This document shows positions 1 through 6,789 of a DNA stretch of 7,991 nt, piece by piece. The stretch spans positions 1-7,991 of the forward strand of contig JAQGMD010000338.1 of assembly GCA_028292565.1 (NCBI GenBank), in the 5' to 3' direction. How positions within the stretch are numbered: position 1 is the stretch's first letter; every line of letters begins with the position of its first letter. Below the pieces are notes generated by a model that ran no database searches, was not told the DNA's origin, and was given only the letters and a program-made list of their open reading frames with translations. The translations under genes were made by a program, and so were the position numbers. Origin of the DNA: Burkholderia sp. (GTDB lineage Bacteria; Pseudomonadota; Gammaproteobacteria; Burkholderiales; Burkholderiaceae).

Positions 1-695
1 GCATGCAGGATCAGGATGCGATCGAGTGCGCGTACCAGCACGTCATTGACTTTGTACTCTTCGCACGGTGTCGAGAACATCATGCGCATGAAGTTGGCGC
101 TGTACGACAAGTCATTGCTTGGATAGACAAACGGCTGCCCCACGGAATACTTGTATGCCATCGCGACCAGCGTCGGCATCTTGGCGATCAGGCGGATCGC
201 GGAGACTTCACGGTGATGCGGATCGTTGATGTCGAGCGAATCGTGATAGAAGGACGCCAGCGCGCCAACCGTTCCGACCAGCACCGACATCGGGTGCGCG
301 TCACGGCGGAAACCGCGGAAGAAGAATTGCATCTGCTCGTGCACCATCGTGTGATGGGTGACCGTGTCGACGAACTTGTCCTTTTCGCCCGACGTCGGCA
401 GCTCGCCGTTCAGCAACAGGTAGCAAGTCTCGAGGAAGTCGCAATTGACCGCCAGTTGTTCGATCGGGTAACCACGATAAAGCAGCTCGCCCTTGTCGCC
501 GTCGATGTAGGTAATTGACGAGTTGCAGGCGGCTGTAGACATGAAACCGGGGTCATAGGTGAACTTGCCGGTGGCGCCATAGAGCTTGCGAATGTCGATT
601 ACATCGGGGCCGATCGTGCCTTTGTAAATCGGCAGGTCCAGCGACCCGGTGCCATCGGAAAACGATAGCGTGGCTTTAGTCTCAGATTGGGGCAT
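1..695 (-). CDS. gltA: Citrate synthase, N-terminal half (cut by left edge)
   Basis: Condenses oxaloacetate and acetyl-CoA to citrate in the cytoplasm, the entry step of the TCA cycle. The reading frame starts at the ATG at 695, preceded by a good ribosome site (AAGGAAG) 4 to 5 bases upstream, and stays open to the window edge, giving 231 whole residues, about half of the usual ~430. The N terminus ([12 protein letters not shown]) and the stretches [30 protein letters not shown] and [15 protein letters not shown] are typical of the hexameric Gram-negative citrate synthases. The window ends inside the active-site motif ILILHADHE: His231 is its first His. Cys211 in FSTPCEEY lies where E. coli has Cys206, linked to NADH inhibition, so allosteric NADH control is plausible (inference). 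It is the last gene of the sdh-side cluster and may be read both from sdh and from its own promoter. Confidence 0.96.
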   Translation of the reverse strand, partial: MPQSETKATLSFSDGTGSLDLPIYKGTIGPDVIDIRKLYGATGKFTYDPGFMSTAACNSSITYIDGDKGELLYRGYPIEQLAVNCDFLETCYLLLNGELPTSGEKDKFVDTVTHHTMVHEQMQFFFRGFRRDAHPMSVLVGTVGALASFYHDSLDINDPHHREVSAIRLIAKMPTLVAMAYKYSVGQPFVYPSNDLSYSANFMRMMFSTPCEEYKVNDVLVRALDRILILH

Positions 696-726
696 GGCTC
701 TTCCTTCTTATGAGAGGTGAGTCTCG

Positions 727-755
727 TTAAAATAATAAGACTACAGAAAAAACAA
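727..755 (-). promoter_or_regulatory. Possible gltA promoter in an AT-rich gap
   Basis: The 133-base gap between sdhE and gltA contains an AT-rich stretch at about 727-760. On the minus strand a TTGTTT (755-750) is followed after 17 bases by TTTTAA (732-727), which would start transcription about 25 bases before the gltA ATG. The -10 match is poor (3 of 6), and an overlapping TATTAT (737-732) lacks a well-spaced -35. A separate promoter for gltA is therefore plausible but not proved. No convincing terminator hairpin for sdhE is visible here. Confidence 0.3.
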
Positions 756-782
756 AAATTGCGGGCGCGGGGACGGTGGTCT

Positions 783-800
783 CTGTCAGGTTGCTGTCAG
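783..800. repeat. Short direct repeat CTGTCAG x2, 11-base period
   Basis: CTGTCAG occurs at 783-789 and again at 794-800, so the copies are one helical turn apart. They lie just past the sdhE stop and about 30 to 45 bases upstream of the possible gltA -35. Such spacing would suit a protein binding two adjacent sites, but a chance repeat of seven bases is also likely. Confidence 0.3.
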
Positions 801-828
801 ATTGCGTCACTACGCCGCAGCCGCGGTC

Positions 829-1098
829 TCAGGCTTCCCGCAATCGCGCGAGCAACGCACGAACATGCGACTGGTCCGCCTCGCCTTCCGGTTCCTTGCT
901 CGCCAGCAGCAAGTCCATCAGGTCGTTATCGGACAGTTCCATCAAGCGGGAAAACGCGTCGACCTCTTCATCCGTCAAGCTGGCTTCATGCGCGTCAAGA
1001 AAGCGGGTGACGATCAGATCGTTCTCCAGCAAACCGCGACGGGCACGCCAGCGCAGGCGCGCTCGCTTGGCCGGATCACTTTGATGCGTTAAAGACAT
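829..1098 (-). CDS. sdhE: Succinate dehydrogenase flavinylation factor SdhE
   Basis: A small cytoplasmic protein (89 residues) of the SdhE/YgfY (DUF339) family, which helps attach FAD covalently to SdhA. The family signature RGxxE is present as RGLLE at residues 21-25, after a basic N terminus (KRARLRWRARR), followed by the expected helical region (NDLIVTRFLDAH, then LTDEEVDAFSRLMELSDNDL). The length matches the family (about 80-100 residues). The ATG at 1098 is preceded by an AGGTGAG ribosome site about 6 bases upstream, which supports this start. It lies 91 bases after sdhB in the same direction, the usual sdhCDAB-sdhE-gltA order of betaproteobacteria. The gap before it contains hairpins that could lower its expression relative to sdhB. 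Confidence 0.93.
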   Translation of the reverse strand: MSLTHQSDPAKRARLRWRARRGLLENDLIVTRFLDAHEASLTDEEVDAFSRLMELSDNDLMDLLLASKEPEGEADQSHVRALLARLREA

Positions 1099-1117
1099 AA
1101 TTTCTCACCTGCTTCAC

Positions 1118-1151
1118 TCATCCGTTTTCCATTTGTGGGGAGAGCGGATGA
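1118..1151 (-). repeat. Inverted repeat in the sdhB-sdhE gap
   Basis: TCATCCG (1118-1124) pairs with CGGATGA (1145-1151), a 7-bp perfect inverted repeat with a 20-base loop. On the mRNA it lies just before the sdhE ribosome site and just after the GC-rich hairpin at 1157-1178. It could form a second, weaker stem-loop in the sdhB-sdhE spacer. No known regulator site is recognised in it. Confidence 0.35.
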
Positions 1152-1156
1152 AATAC

Positions 1157-1178
1157 GGCGGGAGCGTGCGCCCCCGCC
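1157..1178 (-). terminator. GC-rich hairpin after sdhB (attenuator or processing site)
   Basis: On the minus strand GGCGGGGGC and GCTCCCGCC form a 9-bp stem with one G-U pair and a GCAC loop, starting 11 bases after the sdhB stop. Only a TTT follows, so it is not a classic strong intrinsic terminator. Because sdhE lies downstream on the same strand, I infer partial termination or, more likely, protection of the sdhCDAB message from 3' decay. Confidence 0.45.
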
Positions 1179-1189
1179 CTTGCTACTTA

Positions 1190-1900
1190 CTAGACTGTGC
1201 GGCGCACCATCAGTTCTTTCACCTTACCAATTGCTTTGGTCGGGTTCAGGCCTTTCGGGCAGACGTCGACGCAATTCATGATGGTATGGCAACGGAACAA
1301 GCGATACGGATCTTCGAGGTTGTCGAGGCGCTCGTTGGTCGCCTGGTCGCGGCTGTCGGCGATGAAGCGGTAGGCTTGCAGCAAGCCGGCCGGGCCGACG
1401 AACTTGTCCGGATTCCACCAGAACGACGGACAGGAAGTCGAGCAGCAGGCGCACAGGATACATTCGTAGAGGCCGTCGAGCTCTTCACGCTCGGCCGGTG
1501 ACTGCAGACGCTCTTTTTCCGGCGGGATCGTCTCGTTGATCAGAAACGGCTTGATCGAGTGGTATTGCTTGAAGAACTGCGTCATGTCCACGATCAGGTC
1601 GCGAATCACCGGCAGGCCAGGCAACGGGCGCAACACGATCGGCTCACTCAGCTCATTCAGGTTGGTGGTGCAAGCCAACCCGTTTTTGCCGTTGATGTTC
1701 ATCGCGTCCGAACCGCACACGCCTTCACGGCAGGAGCGTCGCAGCGCCAGGGAATCGTCCACATCGGACTTGATGCGCTGCAATGCATCCAGCAGCATCT
1801 TGTCAGTGTCTTGCAGTTCTACCGTCAAGTCCTGCATGTAGGGCTTGGCATCCTTGTCCGGATCGTAGCGATAGATTTGAAATTTCAGGGTACGTGCCAT
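1190..1900 (-). CDS. sdhB: Succinate dehydrogenase iron-sulfur subunit SdhB
   Basis: Peripheral subunit of complex II on the inner face of the inner membrane. It carries electrons from the SdhA flavin through three iron-sulfur clusters to ubiquinone. At 236 residues it matches E. coli SdhB (238). The [2Fe-2S] site is in [12 protein letters not shown]: Cys57, Cys62, Asp65 (Asp also in E. coli) and Cys77. The ferredoxin-like C-terminal domain begins [11 protein letters not shown]. By comparison with E. coli, Cys147, Cys150, Cys153 and Cys214 bind [4Fe-4S], and Cys157, Cys204 and Cys210 bind [3Fe-4S]. Trp161/Trp162 and His205 (RCHTIMNC) fit the quinone site. No key residue is missing. The start at 1900 has an AAGG ribosome site and lies 11 bases after the sdhA stop, as expected for co-transcription. 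Confidence 0.98.
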   Translation of the reverse strand: MARTLKFQIYRYDPDKDAKPYMQDLTVELQDTDKMLLDALQRIKSDVDDSLALRRSCREGVCGSDAMNINGKNGLACTTNLNELSEPIVLRPLPGLPVIRDLIVDMTQFFKQYHSIKPFLINETIPPEKERLQSPAEREELDGLYECILCACCSTSCPSFWWNPDKFVGPAGLLQAYRFIADSRDQATNERLDNLEDPYRLFRCHTIMNCVDVCPKGLNPTKAIGKVKELMVRRTV

Positions 1901-1911
1901 GTCTGACCTTG

Positions 1912-3690
1912 TTAGAAAGTACGTGCTTTAGGCTTGAAGGTTTCAACCGTGAGCGGCTGGAGGTTCACCGGCTTGTAGTCGAGGCGATTGCCTTCCGAGA
2001 ACCACAGCGTGTGCTTCAGCCAGTTTTCGTCGTCGCGCTTTTCGTAGTCGCGATGCGCATGCGCGCCACGTGACTCTTTACGCGCAGCAGCGGACACGAT
2101 GGTCGCTTTTGCGGTCTCGATCAGGTTGTCGAGTTCCAGAGCCTCGACACGCGCGGTGTTGAAGACCTTCGATTTGTCTTTGAACGACACATGTTTGCGG
2201 CGTTCATCCAGCTCCATGATTTTCTGGACGCCGGTATTGAGCAATTCGTCGGTGCGGAACACGCCGGAATACTGCTGCATGGTCGAACGAATCGCATTGG
2301 CGACGTCCTGCACGCGCTCGGAACCGGTGCTGTTCTCGAGACGAGCCAGACGCTCCATTGCGAGGTCGGCAGCGTCCGCCGGCAGCGGCTTGTGCTCTTT
2401 TGCCTTCAGGTTGCTCGCAACGATGTGGTTGCCGGCCGCGCGGCCGAATACCAGCAGGTCGAGCAACGAGTTGGTGCCGAGACGGTTCGCGCCGTGCACG
2501 GATACGCAAGCGCATTCGCCGATGGCGTACATGCCGTTGACGACTTCTTTCGGGTTGCCGTTCTTCGGTGCGACGACCTGACCATGGATATTGGTCGGGA
2601 TACCGCCCATCTGGTAATGGATGGTTGGCACGACCGGGATCGGTTCCTTGGTTGCATCGACGTTGGCGAACTTGTGGCCGATTTCGAGAATCGACGGCAG
2701 GCGCTTCTTGATGGTGTCTGCGCCGATATGACGCAGGTCCAGCAGCACGTGATCCTTGTTCGGACCGCAGCCGCGGCCTTCCTTGATCTCCTGGTCCATC
2801 GAGCGGGACACGAAGTCGCGCGGCGCCAGGTCTTTCAGCGTCGGCGCATAACGCTCCATGAAGCGTTCGCCATTGCTGTTGATCAGGATACCGCCCTCAC
2901 CGCGTACACCTTCGGTGATCAGCACGCCTGCGCCGGACACGCCGGTCGGGTGGAACTGCCAGAATTCCATGTCTTGCAGCGGCAAGCCTGCGCGCGCCGC
3001 CATGCCCATGCCGTCGCCGGTATTGATGAAGGCATTGGTGGAAGCAGCGAAGATACGCCCTGCTCCGCCGGTGGCGAACAGAGTGGTTTTGGCTTCGAGG
3101 ATCATCACGTCGCCGGTTTCCATCTCGAGCGCAACTACGCCGAGTATGTCGCCTTCGGCGTCGCGAATCAGGTCGATCGCCATCCACTCGACGAAGAAGT
3201 GGGTCTTGGCGCGCACGTTACGCTGATACAGCGTGTGCAGCAGCGCATGGCCGGTACGGTCGGCTGCAGCGCAAGCGCGTTGCACCGGCTTTTCACCGAA
3301 GTTGGCGGTATGGCCGCCGAACGGACGCTGGTAAATCGTGCCGTCGGGGTTACGGTCGAACGGCATGCCGAAGTGCTCGAGCTCGTAGACGACTTTCGGC
3401 GCTTCGCGGCACATGAATTCGATCGCATCCTGGTCACCCAGGTAATCGGAACCCTTGACCGTGTCAAACATGTGCCAGTACCAGTTGTCCTCGGACATAT
3501 TGCCCAGCGACGCGCCGATGCCGCCCTGTGCTGCAACGGTGTGCGACCGCGTCGGGAAGACTTTCGACAGGACTGCGACGTTCAGGCCGGCTTCAGCCAG
3601 TTGCAGCGATGCACGCATGCCGGAACCGCCTGCACCGACGATAACTGCGTCGAAGCGACGGGAAGGAATAGAAGTTTTGATTGCTGCCAC
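1912..3690 (-). CDS. sdhA: Succinate dehydrogenase flavoprotein subunit SdhA
   Basis: Catalytic subunit of complex II; oxidises succinate to fumarate and passes electrons to SdhB. I choose the GTG at 3690: it lies 2 bases after the sdhD stop and has GGAG 9 bases upstream, giving 592 residues (E. coli SdhA has 588). The frame opens upstream at an ATG at 3744, but that would add 18 residues overlapping sdhD. Visible landmarks: FAD-binding GAGGSG (19-24); His50 in [10 protein letters not shown], the covalent FAD attachment site; HPTG (247-250); TEGVRGEGG (259-267); Arg291; PTIHYQMGG with His358; [10 protein letters not shown] with Arg403; and the C-terminal [17 protein letters not shown] (from 541). 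All expected active-site residues are present. SdhE, encoded downstream, is the likely flavinylation helper. Confidence 0.98.
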   Translation of the reverse strand: MAAIKTSIPSRRFDAVIVGAGGSGMRASLQLAEAGLNVAVLSKVFPTRSHTVAAQGGIGASLGNMSEDNWYWHMFDTVKGSDYLGDQDAIEFMCREAPKVVYELEHFGMPFDRNPDGTIYQRPFGGHTANFGEKPVQRACAAADRTGHALLHTLYQRNVRAKTHFFVEWMAIDLIRDAEGDILGVVALEMETGDVMILEAKTTLFATGGAGRIFAASTNAFINTGDGMGMAARAGLPLQDMEFWQFHPTGVSGAGVLITEGVRGEGGILINSNGERFMERYAPTLKDLAPRDFVSRSMDQEIKEGRGCGPNKDHVLLDLRHIGADTIKKRLPSILEIGHKFANVDATKEPIPVVPTIHYQMGGIPTNIHGQVVAPKNGNPKEVVNGMYAIGECACVSVHGANRLGTNSLLDLLVFGRAAGNHIVASNLKAKEHKPLPADAADLAMERLARLENSTGSERVQDVANAIRSTMQQYSGVFRTDELLNTGVQKIMELDERRKHVSFKDKSKVFNTARVEALELDNLIETAKATIVSAAARKESRGAHAHRDYEKRDDENWLKHTLWFSEGNRLDYKPVNLQPLTVETFKPKARTF

Positions 3691-3692
3691 GT

Positions 3693-4058
3693 TTACATTC
3701 TCCAGATAATCTGCGCGGCCCAGCCGGCACAACCGATCAGCCACAGGATGGTGGCGACTTGCAATGTGAGGCGTACACCGACGGGCTGGATGTAGTCCAT
3801 CCAGATGTCACGCATCCCGATCCAGGCGTGATAGAACAGCGCGAGGAAGGTGACGAAAGTGGCGATCCTGAACCATTGCTGGGCAAACAAACCGGCCCAG
3901 CCTTCATAGCTGAAATTTCTGCCGGCAAAAAATACGGCGAGAAGAATGACCGTATACAGCACCATCACGATGGCGGTCACGCGTTGCGCGAGCCAGTCCT
4001 TGATGCCGTAATGCGCCCCCACGACCAGGCGCTTTGGTCCAATATTATTGTTTTCCAT
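3693..4058 (-). CDS. sdhD: Succinate dehydrogenase membrane anchor subunit SdhD
   Basis: Small inner-membrane subunit (121 residues) that, with SdhC, anchors complex II, shares heme b and forms part of the ubiquinone site. Three hydrophobic segments are visible at about residues 27-46, 64-82 and 98-118. The motif [16 protein letters not shown] matches the family's HAWIGM...DY signature: His77 is the likely axial heme ligand, and Asp88-Tyr89 correspond to the quinone-site Asp82-Tyr83 of E. coli. The ATG at 4058 lies 3 bases after the sdhC stop, and a GGAG inside the end of sdhC is 11 bases away, so translational coupling is likely. Its stop lies 2 bases before the sdhA GTG. Confidence 0.95.
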   Translation of the reverse strand: MENNNIGPKRLVVGAHYGIKDWLAQRVTAIVMVLYTVILLAVFFAGRNFSYEGWAGLFAQQWFRIATFVTFLALFYHAWIGMRDIWMDYIQPVGVRLTLQVATILWLIGCAGWAAQIIWRM

Positions 4059-4061
4059 TTT

Positions 4062-4472
4062 TTAGAAAGCTCCGAACAGTTTCAATGCAACCAGTGCGGT
4101 CAGCGGCAGGCTTACAGCAAGGACGGCTACAGAGGTTTTGCGCGCGGAATCTTTATCCAGACCGACGTGCACGTCCGTCAGCAGATAACGAATGCCGGCG
4201 CAGAAGTGATGCAGGTAGGACCAGACCAGGGCCAGGATGACGAGCTTCACGAACCAGTGTGAAGCGATTCCCTTCAGGTATTCGAAAGAAATCTCGGACA
4301 TCAGGCTCTTGTCCAGCAGGTACAGGACGAAAGGCAACAACAGGAACATCAATGCACCGCTGATGCGGTGAAGAATAGAAATGATACCGGCCATTGGCAA
4401 CCGGTACTTCATTATCTGCGTAACGTGGATGTTACGGAATTGTCGCCGGTTTTTTGCTACGGCTTCAGACAT
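4062..4472 (-). CDS. sdhC: Succinate dehydrogenase cytochrome b556 subunit SdhC
   Basis: First gene of the sdh operon; an inner-membrane subunit (136 residues) that binds heme b with SdhD and forms the ubiquinone site. The family motif SILHRISG is at 32-39, with Ser32 and Arg36 matching the quinone-contacting Ser27 and Arg31 of E. coli. HHFCAGIRYLLTD (88-100) contains His89, spaced from GIR as the E. coli heme ligand His84 is. Three membrane segments are seen at about 37-55, 76-96 and 113-133. The ATG at 4472 has a very strong ribosome site (GGGAGG, 7 bases upstream), consistent with high expression of the whole operon. Confidence 0.96.
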   Translation of the reverse strand: MSEAVAKNRRQFRNIHVTQIMKYRLPMAGIISILHRISGALMFLLLPFVLYLLDKSLMSEISFEYLKGIASHWFVKLVILALVWSYLHHFCAGIRYLLTDVHVGLDKDSARKTSVAVLAVSLPLTALVALKLFGAF

Positions 4473-4589
4473 GACACAACCTCCCTCAGCTTAATAATCT
4501 CGTAATTTTCGCCGATTTTCATAAAGCGCACCAAGTGTTTCGCACATCCACAAGAATAAATCTGATCGTCATGGGGGAAAATTTGGAGC
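4473..4589 (-). promoter_or_regulatory. sdh operon upstream region, promoter not resolved
   Basis: This AT-richer region between the GntR gene and sdhC should contain the sdh promoter, because the regulator gene upstream may be closed by a terminator. I find no well-formed -35/-10 pair; TTGGTG and TTGTGG are -35-like but lack a good -10 at normal spacing. The palindrome found upstream of mdh has no recognisable copy here, so direct control of sdh by the GntR protein is not supported by this sequence. Confidence 0.4.
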
Positions 4590-4607
4590 GCGCCCCTCTC
4601 GGGACGC
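4578..4607 (-). terminator. Possible intrinsic terminator of the GntR gene
   Basis: On the minus strand GCGTCCC and GGGGCGC (4607-4590) form a 7-bp stem with one G-U pair and a GAGA (GNRA-type) loop, 13 bases after the regulator's stop. A short TTTT (4581-4578) follows 8 bases later, inside a mixed AT stretch, so the U-tract is poor. It would separate the regulator transcript from sdh only partly. Confidence 0.4.
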
Positions 4608-4620
4608 ATTACTCAATCGG

Positions 4621-5412
4621 TCAGCTTAATTCGTTTTGATAGTGGTGATGCGCGGTCAGGTAGAGGCCACGGCGGACCTCCACCGGCCTGTCACCATAGG
4701 TGAAGGACACGCGTTCCACGCTTAGCAACGGAGCGTTGACTGAAATCTTGAGCAGCTCGGCAGTACTCTCGTCCGCGCTCACCGCGCGAATCTTTTCCGA
4801 CGCGCGGATCATGCGCGTGCCGAATTCCGTTTCGAACAAGCCGTACATCGGACCCTTGTACTCATCCAGGCGCTCGGCGGTCAGGCCCTTGAAGATCACC
4901 CCCGGGAGCCACAATTCTTCGACGATTGTCGGCGCCCCGTCGAACGATTGCACCCGCTTGATGAAGACCACGGAGTCGCCGGATTTGATATCGAGCAGGC
5001 GCGCGACTTCGGCCGGCGCACGCAAGCGTTTGACTTCAAGGATTTTATTGTCGGCATAGTGCGGCTCGCCGACATCCGGCATCAGTCGCAGAAAGCGAAA
5101 CTGAGCGCGCGCTTCGTGATGCGTGGCGACGAACGTTCCTTTGCCCTGCCGGCGCACGACCAGGTTCTCGGCGGCCAGCTCATCGATGGCCTTGCGCACC
5201 GTGCCCTGGCTCACCTTGAAGCGGCCCGCAAGTTCGACCTCGCTCGGGATCAGTTCGCCGGGCTTCCATTCGCCGGTCTGCAGGCTCCTGGTGATAAGCC
5301 CTTTGATCTGCTGGTAAAGGGGACTGAATGTGGGGGAAGTTCCGGAGGCGGGACCGCCTGCTGCCCCGGCGGGCACACCATTGTTTGTCAGATTGGACGG
5401 AGTGGAACTCAT
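4621..5412 (-). CDS. GntR-family (HutC/UTRA-type) transcriptional regulator
   Basis: A 263-residue cytoplasmic DNA-binding repressor or activator. Residues 1-30 are a Ser/Gly/Ala/Pro-rich tail. A GntR winged helix follows at about 31-97 (PLYQQIKGLI, GELIPSEVELAGRFKVSQGT as the helix-turn-helix, VVRRQGKGTFV as the wing). A UTRA ligand-binding domain covers about 120-257 (FIKRVQSFDGAP, EELWLPG, YGDRPVEVRRGLY). The frame is open 73 codons further upstream, but that region contains the mdh promoter and the palindrome. The ATG at 5412, with AGGGG just before it, gives the normal family length. UTRA domains usually bind small metabolites; between sdh and mdh, an organic acid or CoA-related effector is plausible (inference). 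The divergent palindrome suggests self-regulation and control of mdh. I cannot name its ligand. Confidence 0.93.
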   Translation of the reverse strand: MSSTPSNLTNNGVPAGAAGGPASGTSPTFSPLYQQIKGLITRSLQTGEWKPGELIPSEVELAGRFKVSQGTVRKAIDELAAENLVVRRQGKGTFVATHHEARAQFRFLRLMPDVGEPHYADNKILEVKRLRAPAEVARLLDIKSGDSVVFIKRVQSFDGAPTIVEELWLPGVIFKGLTAERLDEYKGPMYGLFETEFGTRMIRASEKIRAVSADESTAELLKISVNAPLLSVERVSFTYGDRPVEVRRGLYLTAHHHYQNELS

Positions 5413-5468
5413 AGCCCCTGATTTCACCACAAAAGGACCGTTGTCGTCTAGCAAAAACTTATAGGTGA

Positions 5469-5488
5469 TATGTCTTATATAAGACATA
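5469..5488. promoter_or_regulatory. Perfect 20-bp palindrome, likely GntR operator
   Basis: TATGTCTTAT at 5469-5478 is followed directly by its exact reverse complement at 5479-5488. The core GTCTTATATAAGAC has outer GT and AC, as is common in HutC-type GntR operators. It lies 57 bases before the regulator ATG, overlaps the possible -10 of the regulator's own promoter, and ends 9 bases before the mdh -35. That position fits self-repression together with control of mdh. Binding itself is inferred. Confidence 0.75.
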
Positions 5489-5504
5489 AGATCCGCATTG
5501 ACAG
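5476..5504 (-). promoter_or_regulatory. Possible promoter of the GntR gene
   Basis: On the minus strand CTGTCA (5504-5499) is separated by 17 bases from TATATA (5481-5476). The -10 is the centre of the palindrome, so a protein bound there would block it. Transcription would begin near 5469, leaving a leader of about 57 bases. The -35 overlaps the mdh -35 on the other strand, so the two promoters would compete for polymerase. Another -10-like element, TATAAG (5464-5459), lacks a good -35. Confidence 0.4.
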
Positions 5505-5526
5505 AGCGGCTATGTCGGCCTACACT
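5498..5526 (+). promoter_or_regulatory. Sigma-70 promoter of mdh
   Basis: A perfect -35 TTGACA (5498-5503) is followed after exactly 17 bases by TACACT (5521-5526), a 4-of-6 match to TATAAT. Transcription is expected to start near 5533. The palindrome centre lies about 55 bases upstream of that point, just outside the -35, where a regulator could activate, or interfere by acting on the divergent promoter. Confidence 0.7.
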
Positions 5527-5532
5527 CGCGGG

Positions 5533-5709
5533 CAACATTTTTGCTGATGCCGTCTGGACGAAGCGCCGATTGCCGCTTTGCACGACCTGAAGCCGCGCTG
5601 ATGGGCAGGCTGTGACTTGGTAGGTATTCAACGGTATTATTACAGGCTTACAGAATAATTCATCATCTAAGTTTCCTCACCGTTTTCATTACCACTTTGG
5701 AGATTCACC
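5533..5709 (+). other. Long mdh mRNA leader (about 175 bases)
   Basis: If transcription starts at the promoter above, mdh has a leader of about 175 bases. It contains short inverted repeats (GCAA/TTGC at 5532-5544, CGTC/GACG at 5551-5560, AAGCG/CGCTT at 5561-5578, ATTATT/AATAAT at 5636-5659) and a direct repeat TTACAG (5640-5645 and 5648-5653), then a pyrimidine-rich stretch before the mdh ribosome site. I do not recognise a known riboswitch. A second promoter near TATTAT (5635-5640) is possible, but has no good -35. Confidence 0.35.
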
Positions 5710-6699
5710 ATGGCTAAAGCCCCCATGCGCGTCGCCGTCACTGGCGCCGCCGGTCAAATCGGCTACTCCCTGCTTTTCCGCATCGCTAACGGCGATATGC
5801 TCGGCAAAGACCAGCCGGTCATTCTGCAGCTGCTCGAAATCCCCGATGAAAAAGCCCAGAAAGCCCTCAAGGGCGTGATGATGGAAGTCGATGATTGCGC
5901 ATTCCCGCTGTTGGCCGGAATGACCGCGCATAGCGACCCGATGACCGCATTCAAGGACGCCGACGTTGCACTGCTGGTCGGCGCGCGTCCGCGCGGCCCG
6001 GGCATGGAGCGCAAGGACCTGCTCGAAGCCAACGCGCAAATCTTCACGGTGCAAGGCAAGGCGCTCGACGCTGTCGCCTCCCGTAACGTCAAGGTTCTGG
6101 TGGTCGGCAACCCGGCCAACACCAATGCCTACATTGCGATGAAATCGGCGCCGAACCTGCCGGCCAAGAACTTCACAGCGATGCTGCGCCTCGATCACAA
6201 CCGCGCGCTGTCGCAAGTTGCACAGAAGATCGGCAAGCCGGTTTCCTCGATCGAAAAGCTGTGCGTCTGGGGCAACCATTCCCCGACCATGTATGCCGAC
6301 TACCGCTTCGCAACGGCCGACGGCAAATCGGTCAAGGACGCAATCAACGACCAGGCGTGGAATAAAGATGTGTTCCTGCCGACCGTCGGCAAGCGCGGCG
6401 CTGCCATCATCGAAGCACGTGGCCTGTCCTCGGCAGCTTCGGCAGCCAACGCTGCAATCGACCACGTTCGTGACTGGCTGCTCGGCACCAACGGCAAGTG
6501 GACCACGATGGGCATTCCTTCCGACGGCTCCTACGGCATCCCGAAAGACACGATGTTCGGCTTCCCGGTGACCACCGAGAACGGCGAATACAAGATCGTG
6601 CAAGGCCTGGACATCGACGCCTTCTCGCAAGAGCGCATCAACCTGACGCTGAAAGAGCTGATGGAAGAGCGTGACGGTGTGAAACACCTCGTAGGCTAA
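5710..6699 (+). CDS. mdh: NAD-dependent malate dehydrogenase
   Basis: Cytoplasmic enzyme that reversibly oxidises malate to oxaloacetate with NAD, supplying citrate synthase. It has 329 residues and belongs to the type found in betaproteobacteria that resembles eukaryotic cytosolic malate dehydrogenase, not the E. coli type. The Rossmann fold begins [15 protein letters not shown] (8-22) with glycines 12, 15 and 18. Glu43 in LLEIP, at the end of the second strand, fits NAD preference. The mobile loop [15 protein letters not shown] supplies substrate-binding Arg95 and Arg101. LDHNRA gives Asp162 and Arg165, and WGNHS gives catalytic His190; the Asp-His relay is intact. The ATG at 5710 has GGAG 7 bases upstream. 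It is transcribed away from the GntR gene from its own promoter. Confidence 0.98.
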   Translation: MAKAPMRVAVTGAAGQIGYSLLFRIANGDMLGKDQPVILQLLEIPDEKAQKALKGVMMEVDDCAFPLLAGMTAHSDPMTAFKDADVALLVGARPRGPGMERKDLLEANAQIFTVQGKALDAVASRNVKVLVVGNPANTNAYIAMKSAPNLPAKNFTAMLRLDHNRALSQVAQKIGKPVSSIEKLCVWGNHSPTMYADYRFATADGKSVKDAINDQAWNKDVFLPTVGKRGAAIIEARGLSSAASAANAAIDHVRDWLLGTNGKWTTMGIPSDGSYGIPKDTMFGFPVTTENGEYKIVQGLDIDAFSQERINLTLKELMEERDGVKHLVG

Positions 6700-6713
6700 G
6701 GTCCGCAGAACTG

Positions 6714-6756
6714 GCAAGTGACGCAGGACATCGACAGATGTCCGGTCACTTGCTTT
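6714..6756 (+). terminator. Strong two-part hairpin after mdh
   Basis: GCAAGTGAC (6714-6722) pairs with GTCACTTGC (6745-6753), and inside it GGACATC (6726-6732) pairs with GATGTCC (6737-6743) around a GACA loop. This makes 16 perfect pairs with a small internal bulge (GCA opposite G). It begins 14 bases after the mdh stop. Only TTT follows, then GAATTTC, so the U-tract is modest; it should act as a terminator or as 3' end protection of the mdh message. Confidence 0.65.
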
Positions 6757-6789
6757 GAATTTCATCGCCCCATCTGATTCACTCGACAC

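Noticed and set aside
3..518. Plus-strand open frame of 171 codons at the left edge
   Set aside because: It is the antisense shadow of gltA, which reads through the same bases as a clear citrate synthase.
3691..3744. SdhA starting at the ATG at 3744
   Set aside because: It would overlap sdhD by about 50 bases and add residues not typical of SdhA. The GTG at 3690 has a well-placed GGAG and sits 2 bases after the sdhD stop.
2191..3795. Long open frame (534 codons) on the plus strand opposite sdhA
   Set aside because: It is antisense to sdhA, whose sequence is fully explained by a conserved enzyme. The translation has no recognisable domain and is rich in Val, Arg, Ala and His, as expected from the reverse reading of a GC-biased gene.
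5547..5615. Possible 22-residue leader peptide in the mdh leader
   Set aside because: The ATG has no ribosome site and the peptide shows no codon run or other attenuation feature, so chance is the simplest explanation.
5413..5631. Longer GntR protein starting at the ATG at 5631
   Set aside because: The extra 73 residues resemble no domain and would place the mdh promoter and the palindrome inside the gene. The ATG at 5412 gives the normal family length.
5620..5659. Second mdh promoter around TATTAT at 5635-5640
   Set aside because: No acceptable -35 is found at 16-18 bases; the nearest TTGGTA is only 12 bases away.
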